The notes: generated from the sequence alone by a model not told the origin. A stretch of 64,000 nucleotides of DNA from Erythrobacteraceae bacterium CCH12-C2 (GCA_001556995.1 LSKF01000136.1:1-64000), one strand, 5' to 3'; numbered from the stretch's first letter, positions 9,576-18,866 are shown. Numbers and translations: made by a program.

Positions 9576-10106
9576 ATGAAATCCATGAAGCTGGTCATGA
9601 TGGCCGCCCTTCTTGCAAGCACCCCGGCGGTGACCTTTGCCCAGGATGTGGGCGCGACAGTTTATGGCAATGACGGCAAGGCGATCGGCACGGTCGAAGC
9701 CAATGCCAATGGGATCGTGACGATCAACACCGGCAAGCACAAGGCGCCGATCCCGGCCGATCTTATTGGCGCTGGCGACGTTGGCCCCAGCATCAATGCG
9801 ACCAAGGATCAGATTGACGCGATGATGGATGAGCAGGTGGCTCAGGCCAATGCCGCGCGCGATGCGGCGCTGGTGGCGGGCGCGGCGGTGATTTCGGCCA
9901 ATGGCAATCCGGCGGGCACCTTGGCGAGCGTCGATCTGGCGGCGGATGCGATCATCCTTGAAAGCCCGGAAGGCCCGGTGGCGCTCAAGAAGGAGCACTT
10001 CGCGGTCGACCCCAACGGCAAGCTGATGGCGCTGTTCACCCGCGAACAGATCGCCAGCGCTGCGGCGAGCGCGAGCGGCGGCTCGACTGATGGCGCATCG
10101 GAGTAA
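9576..10106 (+). CDS. small exported protein of unknown function
   Basis: 176-residue protein with a clear Sec signal peptide (MKSMKLVMMAALLASTP..., probable cleavage after TFA). The mature part has two similar beta-rich stretches (GATVYGNDGKAIGTVEAN and ISANGNPAGTLASVD), each ending in an acidic/aliphatic segment, resembling a duplicated PRC-barrel-like fold. It ends in a serine/alanine-rich tail. The ATG at 9576 is chosen over one at 9561 because GGAGAAAA sits at good spacing before it. No function can be assigned. The 246 bases upstream contain no other gene. Confidence 0.7.
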   Translation: MKSMKLVMMAALLASTPAVTFAQDVGATVYGNDGKAIGTVEANANGIVTINTGKHKAPIPADLIGAGDVGPSINATKDQIDAMMDEQVAQANAARDAALVAGAAVISANGNPAGTLASVDLAADAIILESPEGPVALKKEHFAVDPNGKLMALFTREQIASAAASASGGSTDGASE

Positions 10107-10122
10107 TCGGATTATTCGCCGG

Positions 10123-10156
10123 GGGCTGCGGATGCATCATGCGTCCGCAGCCCTTT
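10123..10156. terminator. bidirectional Rho-independent terminator
   Basis: A 10-bp stem (10123-10132 GGGCTGCGGA with 10144-10153 TCCGCAGCCC) is followed by TTT. It sits between the convergent exported-protein gene and parC. Confidence 0.75.
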
Positions 10157-10167
10157 GCTTGTCAGGC

Positions 10168-12474
10168 TCAATCGAAGCGGTTGTTCTTCGGGAACCCCTG
10201 CGGCGGCATCCGCCCCGCTGCGCCGCGCGCGACCTTCCACATGCGGATTTCGGTCTCGGTGCGGGTGCGCTCGCCCGAACCGCCCATCTGCCAGCTGAGG
10301 CCGTCCGCCAGTACGAAGGTGGTGGCATCAGACAGCCCGCCATCGCGGAAGCGCTGGAGCTGCACCCCCTGCCCCCGCGCCATAACCGGCAGCTCCTCAA
10401 GGTTGAACACCACCAGCTTGCGGTTGTCCCCCACGCAGGCGACGTGATCATGCTCGGGCGCGATGGGGCGAATCACCGCGAGCCGCGCGCCATCCTTGAG
10501 GTTGACCACCTGCCGCCCCTTGCGGGTTTCAGCCAGCAGCTCGTTCATTTCCGCCACAAACCCCTTGCCGTGGCTGGAGGCGAGCAGCAGCTTGCCGCCG
10601 GGCTTGTGGACCATCATCGCAGCGACACTGGCCTCGCTTTCGAGGTCGATCATGGTCCGCACCGGCTCGCCAAACCCGCGCGCACCGGGCAGCTTGTCGC
10701 AGCCCAGCGTGAAGAACCGCCCGTCGGATGCGGCGAGCAGCAGCTTGTCGGTGGTCTGGGCATGGCAGATGAAGGCGAGGCCATCGCCCTCCTTGTACTT
10801 GAACTCCTGATCGAGCGGCACATGCCCGCTCGCCGCGCGGATCCAGCCCTTCTGGCTGAGGATCACGGTCACGGGGGCCTTCTCAATCATCGCGTCCATG
10901 CTGAATTCAACCGCGGGGGCAGCTTCGGCAATCAGCGTACGGCGGCGGCCGAGCGGAGTATCCTCGGCATAGTCCTTACGAAGATTGCGCAGGTCGCGCT
11001 TCAGCCGGGTGCGCTGTTTGGCGGGGCTTTCGAGCAGGGCCTTGAGGTCGGCCTCCTCGGCCAGCAGCGCGTCCTGCTCCTTGCGCAGCTCCATTTCCTC
11101 CAGCTTGCGCAGGGACCTGAGCCGCATGTTGAGGATCGCCTCGGCCTGCCGGTCGGTCAGCTCGAATTCGGCCATCATCACCGGCTTGGGCTCGTCCTCG
11201 GTGCGGATGATTTCGATCACCCGGTCGAGGTTCAAGAACGCGATGATGTAGCCGCGCACCAGCTCCAGCCGCGATGCGATCTTGTCGAGCCGGTGCTGCG
11301 CGCGGCGCTGGAGGATGTCGATCTGGGCGCGGGTCCAGCTTTCGAGCAGCTCCTTCAGCCCCATCACCATTGGCGTGCGCCCGAAGCCCGGCTGGGCATC
11401 GAGCACGTTCAAATTAAGGCTGAAGCGGGTCTCCAGATCGGTGAGCTTGTAGAGGCTCTCCTTCAGCAATTCCGGGTCGACATTGCGGCTCTTGGGGGTG
11501 AGCACGATGCGGATCGCGGTATCGCTTTCATCGCGCACATCCTCAAGGATCGGCAGCTTGCGATCCCCGATCAGCGCGGCGATCTGTTCGATCAGCTTGC
11601 CCTTGGGCACCTGATAGGGGATCTCGCTGATCACGAGTTGCCACTGCCCTCCGCCGAGCCGCTCGATCCCTGCCGCGATGTCATCGGCATCCTTGGCTTC
11701 GGGCGCATGGAACCGCCCGCGCAGGCGGAACGAGCCTCGCCCGGTGCGATAGGCCTCGGCGATGGCGGCGGGGCTGTCGACCACCTGGCCCCCGGTCGCA
11801 AAATCGGGACCGTGGAACAGCTCCATCAGCCGCGCATGTTCCACGTGGGGATTATCGATCAGCTCCAGCGTCGCATCGATAATTTCCGCGACATTGTGGC
11901 TCGGGATCGAGGTCGCCATGCCCACCGCAATCCCGCTCGCGCCATTAGCGAGGAGGTTGGGAAACAGGCCGGGAAAGATCTCGGGCTCAACCTCCTCGCC
12001 GTTATAGGTGGGGATGAAATCGACGGTGCCTTCATCCAGCCCCGCCATCAGTTCGAGCGCGGTCTTGGTCAGCCGCGCTTCGGTGTAGCGGTAGGCGGCA
12101 GCGTTATCGCCATCGACATTGCCGAAGTTGCCCTGCCCCTCAACCAGCGGATAACGCAGGGCAAAATCCTGCGCGAGGCGCACCATCGCGTCATAGACCG
12201 AGGCATCGCCATGCGGGTGATACTTGCCGATCACATCGCCGACGACGCGGGCCGATTTCTTGAAGGCGGATGCGGGATCGAGCTTCAACTGCCGCATCGC
12301 CCACAGCAGGCGGCGGTGGACCGGCTTCAACCCGTCGCGCAGATCGGGCAGCGAGCGGGCGGTGATGGTGGAAAGCGCATAGACCAGATAGCGTTCCGAC
12401 AGCGCGGCATCGAAGGGCGCATCGACGATCGCGTCAAAGGGATCGGAATCAGCGGGAAGATCGGTCTCAGCCAT
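10168..12474 (-). CDS. parC: DNA topoisomerase IV subunit A
   Basis: Breakage-reunion subunit that, with ParE, decatenates sister chromosomes. The 768-residue length and the N-terminal block [19 protein letters not shown] fit; the catalytic tyrosine is Y130 in AAYRYTEAR, preceded by the HPHGD helix-turn-helix motif at residues 86-90. The C-terminal third carries beta-pinwheel repeats that lack an obvious GyrA-box, favouring ParC over GyrA. The start is ATG at 12474. Confidence 0.93.
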   Translation of the reverse strand: MAETDLPADSDPFDAIVDAPFDAALSERYLVYALSTITARSLPDLRDGLKPVHRRLLWAMRQLKLDPASAFKKSARVVGDVIGKYHPHGDASVYDAMVRLAQDFALRYPLVEGQGNFGNVDGDNAAAYRYTEARLTKTALELMAGLDEGTVDFIPTYNGEEVEPEIFPGLFPNLLANGASGIAVGMATSIPSHNVAEIIDATLELIDNPHVEHARLMELFHGPDFATGGQVVDSPAAIAEAYRTGRGSFRLRGRFHAPEAKDADDIAAGIERLGGGQWQLVISEIPYQVPKGKLIEQIAALIGDRKLPILEDVRDESDTAIRIVLTPKSRNVDPELLKESLYKLTDLETRFSLNLNVLDAQPGFGRTPMVMGLKELLESWTRAQIDILQRRAQHRLDKIASRLELVRGYIIAFLNLDRVIEIIRTEDEPKPVMMAEFELTDRQAEAILNMRLRSLRKLEEMELRKEQDALLAEEADLKALLESPAKQRTRLKRDLRNLRKDYAEDTPLGRRRTLIAEAAPAVEFSMDAMIEKAPVTVILSQKGWIRAASGHVPLDQEFKYKEGDGLAFICHAQTTDKLLLAASDGRFFTLGCDKLPGARGFGEPVRTMIDLESEASVAAMMVHKPGGKLLLASSHGKGFVAEMNELLAETRKGRQVVNLKDGARLAVIRPIAPEHDHVACVGDNRKLVVFNLEELPVMARGQGVQLQRFRDGGLSDATTFVLADGLSWQMGGSGERTRTETEIRMWKVARGAAGRMPPQGFPKNNRFD

Positions 12475-12536
12475 GCGCCCCGTCTAGCAATACGGCGGCG
12501 GTGCCGGGAGAGGGGTTTCCACAGGGTTGACGCAGG

Positions 12537-12872
12537 TTACATGCGCCTCAGGTCATTGCTCTCAGAAGGCACGCTGACCGTCAGCCCGTCCATCGCCGCG
12601 GTCAGTTCGATCTGGCACGACAAGCGAGAGGTTCGGCGCGCCCCGGCGGCGAAGTCGAGCATGTCTTCCTCTTCCTCAGCGGCGGGGGGCAGGCGGTCGA
12701 ACCACTCGCTTGCGACGATGACGTGGCAGGTCGAGCAAGCCATCTGCCCCTCGCAGGTGCCCTCCAAAGGCAGGCCTGCCGCTTGGCCCACCCGCAGCAG
12801 GCTATCGCCCGGTTCAGCCGTTGCTGCGACGGGTTTGCCGTGGGGGTCGATGAAGGTGATGGTGATGCTCAC
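12537..12872 (-). CDS. fdx: 2Fe-2S ferredoxin (adrenodoxin type)
   Basis: 111-residue cytosolic electron carrier. Cluster ligands are C40, C46 and C49 (CEGQMACSTC pattern, Cx5Cx2C) plus C86 in RLSCQIEL, the layout of Isc-type/adrenodoxin ferredoxins. The GTG start at 12872 overlaps the stop of the upstream cysteine desulfurase gene (GTGA), so the two are translationally coupled. A role in Fe-S cluster assembly is inferred from this coupling. Confidence 0.9.
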   Translation of the reverse strand: MSITITFIDPHGKPVAATAEPGDSLLRVGQAAGLPLEGTCEGQMACSTCHVIVASEWFDRLPPAAEEEEDMLDFAAGARRTSRLSCQIELTAAMDGLTVSVPSESNDLRRM

Positions 12873-13963
12873 AGGCCCTGTTCCCTTGCAGCAGCACGCA
12901 GCGCGACGGCGGCGGTTTCGATGTCTTCGGGCCGCGTATAGCGCCCAAATCCGAGGCGGATAGAGGACTTTGCCTGCGCGTCTGAAAGCCCCAGCGCCTT
13001 CAGCACGTGGCTGGGCCGACCCGAGCCGCTGGCGCAAGCAGAGCCTGCGGAGAACATGATCTGGCGGCAGTCTGACATCAGCCGAGCGACGTCCAATCCG
13101 TCCTTTCGGATGTTGAGATTGCCGTGCCAGCGGTCGATGGCGCTGCCGTTCAGCTCCCAATCGGCAAATGCCGCGCGACCCAAGTTCCATAAATGTTCCA
13201 CGTGAAACATTTGCTCGCTCATGCCTTCCTCGGCCACCTGCGCCGCTGCGCCGAAGCCTGCGCAAAGGGCGGGTGAGAGGGTGCCTGACCGCAGGCCGGC
13301 CTCCTGCCCGCCACCATAGAGCAACGGGGTGGGCATGACCCCGCTACGCACCCACAATGCCCCGATGCCCTTGGGCCCGTGGCACTTGTGCGCAGAGATC
13401 GCGATGAAATCCGCCGCGACCTCGACCGGCACCCGGCCATAGGCCTGCACCGCATCGACCAGCACCTTGGCCCCCACGCCCCGCGCAATCTCGACCACCG
13501 AGGCGAGCGGGTTCCTCACCCCGATCTCGTTATTGACCGCCATGACCGCGACAAGACCTGTCGATGACGTGACATGATCGGCCAATGCTTCGACATCGGC
13601 CCGGCCATCAGGCAGCACCGGCAGCACCGTGAAGCGCCGCCCCTGCGCTTCGACCGCGCGCTGGCAATCGAGCACGGCGGCATGTTCCGTGGCGAAGGTG
13701 ATGACGTCGCCCGGGGTGCCGAGAATGGCGGTATTGATCGCCTCGGTCGCGCCGCTGGTGAAGATCACCTGACCGCCCTCAGGCAAGAGCGCCCCCACCC
13801 GCTCACGCGCGGTTTCCACCGCAGCGGCGGCCATGCGGCCCATGCGGTGGGGGGAGTGGGGATTGCCAAAGGTGTCGCTCTCCGGCCCGCCAAGCCAGCG
13901 CAGCATCGCCTCGCGCGCTTCGGGCGCAAGCGGGGTGGTGGCTTGGTAGTCGAGGTAGATCAT
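12869..13963 (-). CDS. cysteine desulfurase (IscS/NifS family)
   Basis: PLP enzyme that removes sulfur from cysteine as a persulfide. It begins MIYLDYQATTPLAPEA and has FGNPHSPHRMG, FTSGATEAIN, the PLP lysine in SAHKCHGPKG, and the persulfide-cysteine loop SAGSACASGSG. The ATG at 13963 is preceded by AGAGGGG; the codon before it (TTG) is also open but unnecessary. 364 residues, slightly short for IscS (about 400). A parS-like site lies inside the gene and forces the residues MFHVEH, which are not conserved in the family. It follows a second desulfurase gene and precedes ferredoxin. Confidence 0.92.
   Translation of the reverse strand: MIYLDYQATTPLAPEAREAMLRWLGGPESDTFGNPHSPHRMGRMAAAAVETARERVGALLPEGGQVIFTSGATEAINTAILGTPGDVITFATEHAAVLDCQRAVEAQGRRFTVLPVLPDGRADVEALADHVTSSTGLVAVMAVNNEIGVRNPLASVVEIARGVGAKVLVDAVQAYGRVPVEVAADFIAISAHKCHGPKGIGALWVRSGVMPTPLLYGGGQEAGLRSGTLSPALCAGFGAAAQVAEEGMSEQMFHVEHLWNLGRAAFADWELNGSAIDRWHGNLNIRKDGLDVARLMSDCRQIMFSAGSACASGSGRPSHVLKALGLSDAQAKSSIRLGFGRYTRPEDIETAAVALRAAAREQGL
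13194..13209. promoter_or_regulatory. parS-like ParB-binding site inside a coding sequence (2 of 3)
   Basis: TGTTCCACGTGAAACA fits the parS consensus and lies wholly within the cysteine desulfurase gene, encoding part of MFHVEH. Confidence 0.8.
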
Positions 13964-13976
13964 CAATCACCCCTCT

Positions 13977-14061
13977 CGTCTTCCCGGGCTTGACCCGGGA
14001 TCCCGCTGCCTGTGCGCTGCGGTTTAAGTAAGCGGGGCCCCGGATCAAGTCCGGGGAGACG
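13977..14061. repeat. REP-like palindromic element, family C
   Basis: Two 31-base arms (13977-14007 and 14031-14061) are reverse complements with about five mismatches; each contains CCCGGNCTTGANCCGGG-like inner symmetry. It fills the gap between the two cysteine desulfurase genes. Confidence 0.75.
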
Positions 14062-14069
14062 ATGGGGGT

Positions 14070-15059
14070 TCAACATAGCGAGGCCCAAGCCTGCGCAAAC
14101 CGCTCCAAGTCCTCCGCCGTCGTCGACCACCCCATGCTCACCCGGATCGCGCGCGCCGCGATATCATCGGGCACCCCGAAAGCATCAAGCACCCGGCTTT
14201 TCTTGAGTGTGCCCGAAGAACACGCGCTCCCCGCCGAGACCGCAAAGCCCATCGCGTCGAGGCGGATCAGCAGGGCCTGCGCGCTCATGGTGGGGTGGGC
14301 GAGCGCGAAGATGTAATCGACATGCTCGCCGATCGTGAGGCGCTGGCCGGCAACCCGCTCGGCAAACGCCGCGCGCTGCTCTGGCGAGGCCGCCCACCCG
14401 CCCGCCTCCAGCGCTGCCGCCATGCCGAGAGCGCCAGGGAGGTTTTCGGTGCCCTGGCGATAGCCGCGTTCGTGCCCGCCGATGGGTTCGAGCAGATTGA
14501 AATCGCGCACCAGCAACGCGCCAACCCCGATGGGACCGCCGAATTTGTGCGCCGATACCACCAGCATATCCGCATCGGGCAGCGTCAGCTTGCCTGCGCT
14601 CTGGGCGCAGTCCGACAACAGGAGCGCTCCGGTATCGGCAAGACGCGCGGCCGTGTCGCTGACCGGATTAATCGTCCCGGTTTCGGAATTCACGTGCTGC
14701 ACGGCGAGTAAGGTGTTGGCATCGAAGAGGTCTTCGCCTGTGAACACCGCAGCATCCGGCGCCGCCCGAAACACCGCGTCATGCTCGACCGCGCTGATAA
14801 TCCGCCGATCAACCTTCGCCCGGTTCAGCGCAATCCACAGCGCCTCGCTCGCGCCGCTGGTGAAAATCAGCTCGCCGCTCCACCCCAACGCCCGCTTGAT
14901 CCGCTCGCGCGCATCCTCCAGCGCGGCCCGCGCCTTGCGCCCTTCCGCGTGGGGCGAGGACGGATTGGCCCACAGCCGAAACCCCTCCTCCATCGCCGCC
15001 TTCGCCTCAGGGCGCAGCGGCGAGGTGGCGGCGTGATCGAGATAGACCCGGTCGGGAAT
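14070..15059 (-). CDS. second cysteine desulfurase, probable ATT start
   Basis: PLP-dependent NifS-type enzyme. Conserved blocks: NPSSPHAEGR, FTSGASEALW, DCAQSAGK, the PLP lysine in SAHKFGGPIG, RQGTENLPG, and the cysteine loop SAGSACSSGTL. The first ATG (14993) would delete the conserved N-terminal block, yet the in-frame codons upstream encode it exactly (RVYLDHAATSPLRPEA). An in-frame TGA at 15063-15065 limits the extension, and no ATG, GTG or TTG lies between. The only near-cognate start is ATT at 15057-15059, 7 bases after GAGGA. I therefore annotate 329 residues from ATT; a base error hiding an ATG is the alternative. Confidence 0.85.
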   Translation of the reverse strand: MPDRVYLDHAATSPLRPEAKAAMEEGFRLWANPSSPHAEGRKARAALEDARERIKRALGWSGELIFTSGASEALWIALNRAKVDRRIISAVEHDAVFRAAPDAAVFTGEDLFDANTLLAVQHVNSETGTINPVSDTAARLADTGALLLSDCAQSAGKLTLPDADMLVVSAHKFGGPIGVGALLVRDFNLLEPIGGHERGYRQGTENLPGALGMAAALEAGGWAASPEQRAAFAERVAGQRLTIGEHVDYIFALAHPTMSAQALLIRLDAMGFAVSAGSACSSGTLKKSRVLDAFGVPDDIAARAIRVSMGWSTTAEDLERFAQAWASLC

Positions 15060-15079
15060 GGTTCAGTCCTCGTAAAAAA

Positions 15080-15107
15080 TTGCGATTTGCGCGAGGGTGC
15101 CTATATA
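15080..15107 (+). promoter_or_regulatory. sigma70-like promoter for the alpha/beta hydrolase
   Basis: TTGCGA (15080-15085) and TATATA (15102-15107) are separated by 16 bases, about 55 bases ahead of the hydrolase start and divergent to the cysteine desulfurase. Confidence 0.5.
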
Positions 15108-15162
15108 GGCTCCTCGATTTACAGCGCCACCCGGCGCGGCTCCTCGCTCATAAGGTTACCCG

Positions 15163-15819
15163 ATGCCCTCAGTCATCTTCCCCGGCCCGGAAGGCCGTCT
15201 TGAAGGTCGTTTCTCGCCCCCACCGCGCCCGCGTGCGCCCGTGGCGATGATCCTGCACCCGCACCCGGAAGGCGGCGGAACGATGAACGACCGGATCGTG
15301 CAGCGGCTCTACAAGACCTTTGCCGATCGCGGGTTTGCGACGCTGCGCTTCAACTTCCGCGGTGTGGGGCGTTCGCAGGGGAGCTTTGACAGCGGCATCG
15401 GCGAACTTTCCGACGCGGCAAGTGCGCTCGATTGGGTGCAGTCGATCCACCCCGAAGCGCAGAGCACCTGGATCGCGGGATACTCCTTCGGCGCCCTGAT
15501 CGGGATGCAGCTCCTGATGCGCCGCCCCGAAGTGCGCGGCTTCATCTCGGTCGCGCCGCCCGCCAACATGTATGATTTCAGCTTCCTCGCCCCCTGCCCC
15601 GCCTCGGGCATCTTCGTGCAGGGCGCGGCCGATACCGTGGTGCAGCCGGGCGCGGTGCAGAAGCTGGTCGACAAGCTTCGCACCCAAAAGCACATCACCA
15701 TCCACCACGAAGAAATCCCGCGCGCCAACCACTTCTTCGAGAACGAACTCGAAGAGCTGATGGCCTCAGTCGACAATTACCTGGATTTCCGCCTCAGCCC
15801 GGATTGTCCGATCAAGTAA
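15163..15819 (+). CDS. alpha/beta hydrolase (COG2945-like)
   Basis: 218-residue cytosolic serine hydrolase. The oxyanion/HxxP region is ILHPHPEGGGTMND, the strand FNFRGVGRSQG follows, and the nucleophile elbow is GYSFGA. A probable catalytic acid lies in GAADTVV and the histidine in ANHFFE near the C-terminus. No lid domain or signal peptide is visible. Substrate unknown; family members are annotated as esterases or dienelactone-hydrolase-like. Confidence 0.85.
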   Translation: MPSVIFPGPEGRLEGRFSPPPRPRAPVAMILHPHPEGGGTMNDRIVQRLYKTFADRGFATLRFNFRGVGRSQGSFDSGIGELSDAASALDWVQSIHPEAQSTWIAGYSFGALIGMQLLMRRPEVRGFISVAPPANMYDFSFLAPCPASGIFVQGAADTVVQPGAVQKLVDKLRTQKHITIHHEEIPRANHFFENELEELMASVDNYLDFRLSPDCPIK

Positions 15820-15828
15820 TTGTGAGTG

Positions 15829-15860
15829 GCGATTCAGGACTGGACAACGTCTTGAATCGC
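15829..15860. terminator. hairpin downstream of the hydrolase gene
   Basis: An 8-bp stem (GCGATTCA at 15829-15836 with TGAATCGC at 15853-15860), extended by GAC/GTC, follows the stop codon. It has no T-tract, so it may be a weak or Rho-assisted terminator. Confidence 0.4.
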
Positions 15861-15987
15861 AACTCGAAACTTCTTCGCCCCCACCAAAAATCATAGTATT
15901 CCGGTTCCTGAGCGGAGCCGGAGGGTTTTGCTTGCGACATGCGCTCCGGCCACCGCTCCCACGATGATGGAGAGAGGAGCCCCCGAA

Positions 15988-16671
15988 ATGACCTACGCCT
16001 CCCATACCCGCCGTCCCAACCCAGCCGCCTTGGCTGGTGCGCTCGGCATCCCGGCCGCTTTTGGCGCTCTGCTGGTTGTCGGCCTTGCCGTGACCGTCGT
16101 CACCCGCGACGTCCCGCCCCCGCTCAAGGGCTTCACGATCAAGCCGATCCCGGTCCCGCCGCCCCCGCCCCAGCCCCAGCCCGATCCGGTGGAGCAGACC
16201 ACCACCAAGCAACGAGCCAGCACCACCAGCACAACCACCCGCCCCGAGGTGATCCCGTTCGATTTCGGCAACACGCCGATCGATACCCTGCCCGGCCTTG
16301 GCGAATCGACCGGACCGGTCGTGGGCCCGGTTGACTTCGGTATCCCCGAGCCGACTCCAAGCGCGTCACCCTTTGATCCGGTGGATGCCCGCCCGAAGAA
16401 CAATCCGGCGCGGTGGGTGATCGATAGCGACTATCGTTCGAACTGGTTACGGCAGGGCCTGTCGGGCAATGCCCGCTTCACTCTGTCGATCAGCGCCAGC
16501 GGCAAGGTGACCGGCTGCACCATCACCCGTTCGACCGGGCATGATGTGCTCGATATGGCAACCTGCGACCTGCTGACGAAACGCGCGCGTTTTGATGCCG
16601 CACGCGACGGGACGGGCAAGCCGGTGGCGGGCAGCTTCACCGGCTCAATCTCTTGGAAAATCCCCGAGTGA
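15988..16671 (+). CDS. TonB-family energy transducer
   Basis: 227-residue inner-membrane protein: a short cytoplasmic N-terminus, one membrane helix at about residues 14-36, a proline-rich periplasmic spacer (around residues 50-65), a low-complexity Thr/Ser stretch, and a C-terminal TonB domain (RSNWLRQGLSGNARFTLSI..., GKVTGCTITRSTGHDVLDMATCDLL). It would carry proton-motive energy to outer-membrane receptors with ExbBD, neither of which is nearby. The ATG at 15988 follows GAGAGGAG. The C-terminal domain is of the divergent type common in sphingomonads. Confidence 0.85.
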   Translation: MTYASHTRRPNPAALAGALGIPAAFGALLVVGLAVTVVTRDVPPPLKGFTIKPIPVPPPPPQPQPDPVEQTTTKQRASTTSTTTRPEVIPFDFGNTPIDTLPGLGESTGPVVGPVDFGIPEPTPSASPFDPVDARPKNNPARWVIDSDYRSNWLRQGLSGNARFTLSISASGKVTGCTITRSTGHDVLDMATCDLLTKRARFDAARDGTGKPVAGSFTGSISWKIPE

Positions 16672-16695
16672 CATCAATCGGGCGGTCGGCGGGGC

Positions 16696-16908
16696 CTATC
16701 CCTCCCCGGCCGCCTTCAGCTGCGTGATTGGCGCTTCGCCAGTGCGGGTGGGGATGGTCCAGATTAGCACGTTGAGCACCGCGATTACCGCGAGCAGCAG
16801 CATCAGCGCGGGCTGCTTGAGCTGACCGGTGCGCCGCCACAGCACGAACGCGCCTGCCGCCAGCAAAACCGCGGCGAGCATCACGATGGAGAGCACGATA
16901 TCGGTCAT
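16696..16908 (-). CDS. small two-helix membrane protein
   Basis: 70-residue hypothetical protein with two predicted membrane helices (about residues 5-24 and 33-52) joined by a basic loop RRTGQLKQ, and a short polar tail. Convergent to the tonB-like gene with a gap of 24 bases. No family recognised; the length, charge pattern and codon use look genuine. Confidence 0.6.
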   Translation of the reverse strand: MTDIVLSIVMLAAVLLAAGAFVLWRRTGQLKQPALMLLLAVIAVLNVLIWTIPTRTGEAPITQLKAAGEG

Positions 16909-16981
16909 CAGCGCTCTCTAGCGTGGGCCTCTTGCCTTGCGCAATTGACTTGGCATGGGCGCGCCGCCAAACCCTCATGCC

Positions 16982-18829
16982 ATGAGAGAGACCTTCGCTG
17001 ATGTCACCCGCCGCCAGACCCTCGCTGGGCTCGGCGGCGTTTCCGCCCTCGCCCTGCTGCCCGCCTGCGCGCGTTCGCAGGCCGCGCCCGCTTCGGCGGC
17101 GTCGCTGTCGGGGCTTGATCCTGACGCCGCGCTCGACCGGATTGCCTACCGGATGCTGGCGCATGAACCGGGCCGCGCGACCGGGCTGGGGGTGGATACC
17201 GGGGAATATTCCGCCTGGCGCTCGACCTTCGGCACCCCGGGCGAAGGGGGGCGCGAGGAATACGCCGCCGAGCTCAAATCACTCGTTGCCGAAGCGCGCG
17301 CTTTTCCCAAGCAGGGCCTGACCAGCGATCAGCAGATCGGCTTCGAAGTGGTCGAAGCGGCGTTTGCCAAGGCGCTCGAAGGCATGGCTATGCCCTATGG
17401 CGATGTCGCGGTGGGCAGCTGGCGCAACGCGCCCTATGTCGTGATCCAGAACGTCGGCGGCTATATTGATCTGCCGCGCTTCTTCGGCTCGACCCAGCCG
17501 CTGAAGACGCCTGCGGATTTCGGCCCCTATCTCGACCGCTTGGGCGAAGTGCCCGCGATCCTCGATGGCGAGCTGGACCGCATCCGCGCCGCCCGCGCGA
17601 TGGGCGTGGTGCCGCCCGCCTTTCTGCTCGACAAGGCGATCGCGCAGATGGAAGCGAGCCTCAAGAGCGCCAAGGACAGCTATGCCGGGCCGATCAGCGC
17701 TTCGGGCATTGCCGGGGCGGACAGCCGCGCCGGGATGGCCGAACGCATCACCGCCGGCGGGATCGTCCCCGCGCTCGAACGCCAGATGGCCGAATTGAAG
17801 GCGCAGCGCGCCGCCGCCAAGGACGCCGCCGGCATGTGGGCGCAGCCGATGGGCGAGGCGTATTACAGCTGGGCGGTCAGCGCCTCGACCACCACCGCGA
17901 TGACGCCCGATGAAATCCACCGTCAGGGCTTGGCCGAGCTCGAAGAAATCCACGGCAAGATGGACCCGATCCTCAGGGAAATCGGCTACACCACCGGCAG
18001 CGTTGGCGAACGGATGCGGGCGCTCGGGGAAGATCCGCGCTACAAGTTCGCTGAGGGCGATCCGGGCCGCAAGGAGATTTTCGACTTCATCAATGACCGC
18101 GTGGCGTGGATCAAGTCGCAGATGCCGCGCGCCTTCAACCGGCTGGTTGATCCGCCGCTCGAAATCCGCCGCCTGCCGCTGACCGAAGAGCCCGGCGCGC
18201 CGGGGGCCTATGGCGGGGCGGGCAGCAAGGACGGCAGCATTCCAGGGCGGTTCTGGATCAACCTCAGAACCACCGATCTGCACCGCAAATATGACCTTGC
18301 CGACCTGACCTTCCACGAGAGCATTCCCGGCCACGTGTGGGAGGGCGAGTTCTCCAACCGCCTGCCGCTGATCCGCTCGATCCTCGCCTTCAATGCCTTT
18401 TCCGAAGGCTGGGCGCTGTATGGCGAGCAGCTGGCCGATGAGCTTGGCGCCTATGACGAATTCAAGGTCGGGCGGCTCGGCTACTTGCAATCGCTCGCCT
18501 TTCGCGCCTGCCGCTTGGTGGTGGACACCGGCCTCCATTCCAAGCGCTGGACCCGCGAGCAGGGCCGCCAGTTCTTTGTCGAGCGCAATGGCTCCAAGGT
18601 TCAGGAGGTCGCCAGCGAGGTTGATCGCTATTGCAGCTGGCCAGGCCAAGCCTGCGGCTACAAGATCGGCCACAGCGAAATCGTCCGCCAGCGCACGCGC
18701 GCGCAGGCGGAGCTGGGCGGACGCTATGATTTCAAGGCGTTCAACACCGCCGTGGTGCTGGGCGGCAATGCGCCGCTCTCGGTGGTGGCGAATACCGTCA
18801 GTCGCTATATTGCAAGTGCGAAGGCCTGA
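16982..18829 (+). CDS. DUF885 family putative metallopeptidase, Tat-exported
   Basis: 615-residue protein starting with a twin-arginine signal (TRRQTLAGLGG) that ends in a possible lipobox (LLPAC), so export as a folded, perhaps lipid-anchored protein is expected. The DUF885 core has the putative zinc site HESIPGH (HExxxGH) near residue 443 and a downstream glutamate in FSEGWALYGEQL, resembling the gluzincin arrangement. I chose the ATG at 16982; one at 16955 is also open but adds only nine residues before the signal. Specific substrate unknown. Confidence 0.85.
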   Translation: MRETFADVTRRQTLAGLGGVSALALLPACARSQAAPASAASLSGLDPDAALDRIAYRMLAHEPGRATGLGVDTGEYSAWRSTFGTPGEGGREEYAAELKSLVAEARAFPKQGLTSDQQIGFEVVEAAFAKALEGMAMPYGDVAVGSWRNAPYVVIQNVGGYIDLPRFFGSTQPLKTPADFGPYLDRLGEVPAILDGELDRIRAARAMGVVPPAFLLDKAIAQMEASLKSAKDSYAGPISASGIAGADSRAGMAERITAGGIVPALERQMAELKAQRAAAKDAAGMWAQPMGEAYYSWAVSASTTTAMTPDEIHRQGLAELEEIHGKMDPILREIGYTTGSVGERMRALGEDPRYKFAEGDPGRKEIFDFINDRVAWIKSQMPRAFNRLVDPPLEIRRLPLTEEPGAPGAYGGAGSKDGSIPGRFWINLRTTDLHRKYDLADLTFHESIPGHVWEGEFSNRLPLIRSILAFNAFSEGWALYGEQLADELGAYDEFKVGRLGYLQSLAFRACRLVVDTGLHSKRWTREQGRQFFVERNGSKVQEVASEVDRYCSWPGQACGYKIGHSEIVRQRTRAQAELGGRYDFKAFNTAVVLGGNAPLSVVANTVSRYIASAKA

Positions 18830-18866
18830 CCCCATGTTGCAATCCTGATCGGGCAGGAGGGCGCGC

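Noticed and set aside
11837..11852. parS-like sequence in parC
   Set aside because: Only the left half (TGTTCCACGTGG) fits; the right half is GGAT instead of AACA, so I do not count it as a ParB site.
10090..12963. Long open frame of 957 codons on the plus strand
   Set aside because: It lies antisense to parC and the ferredoxin gene and arises from high GC codon use; it has no recognisable domain or ribosome binding site.
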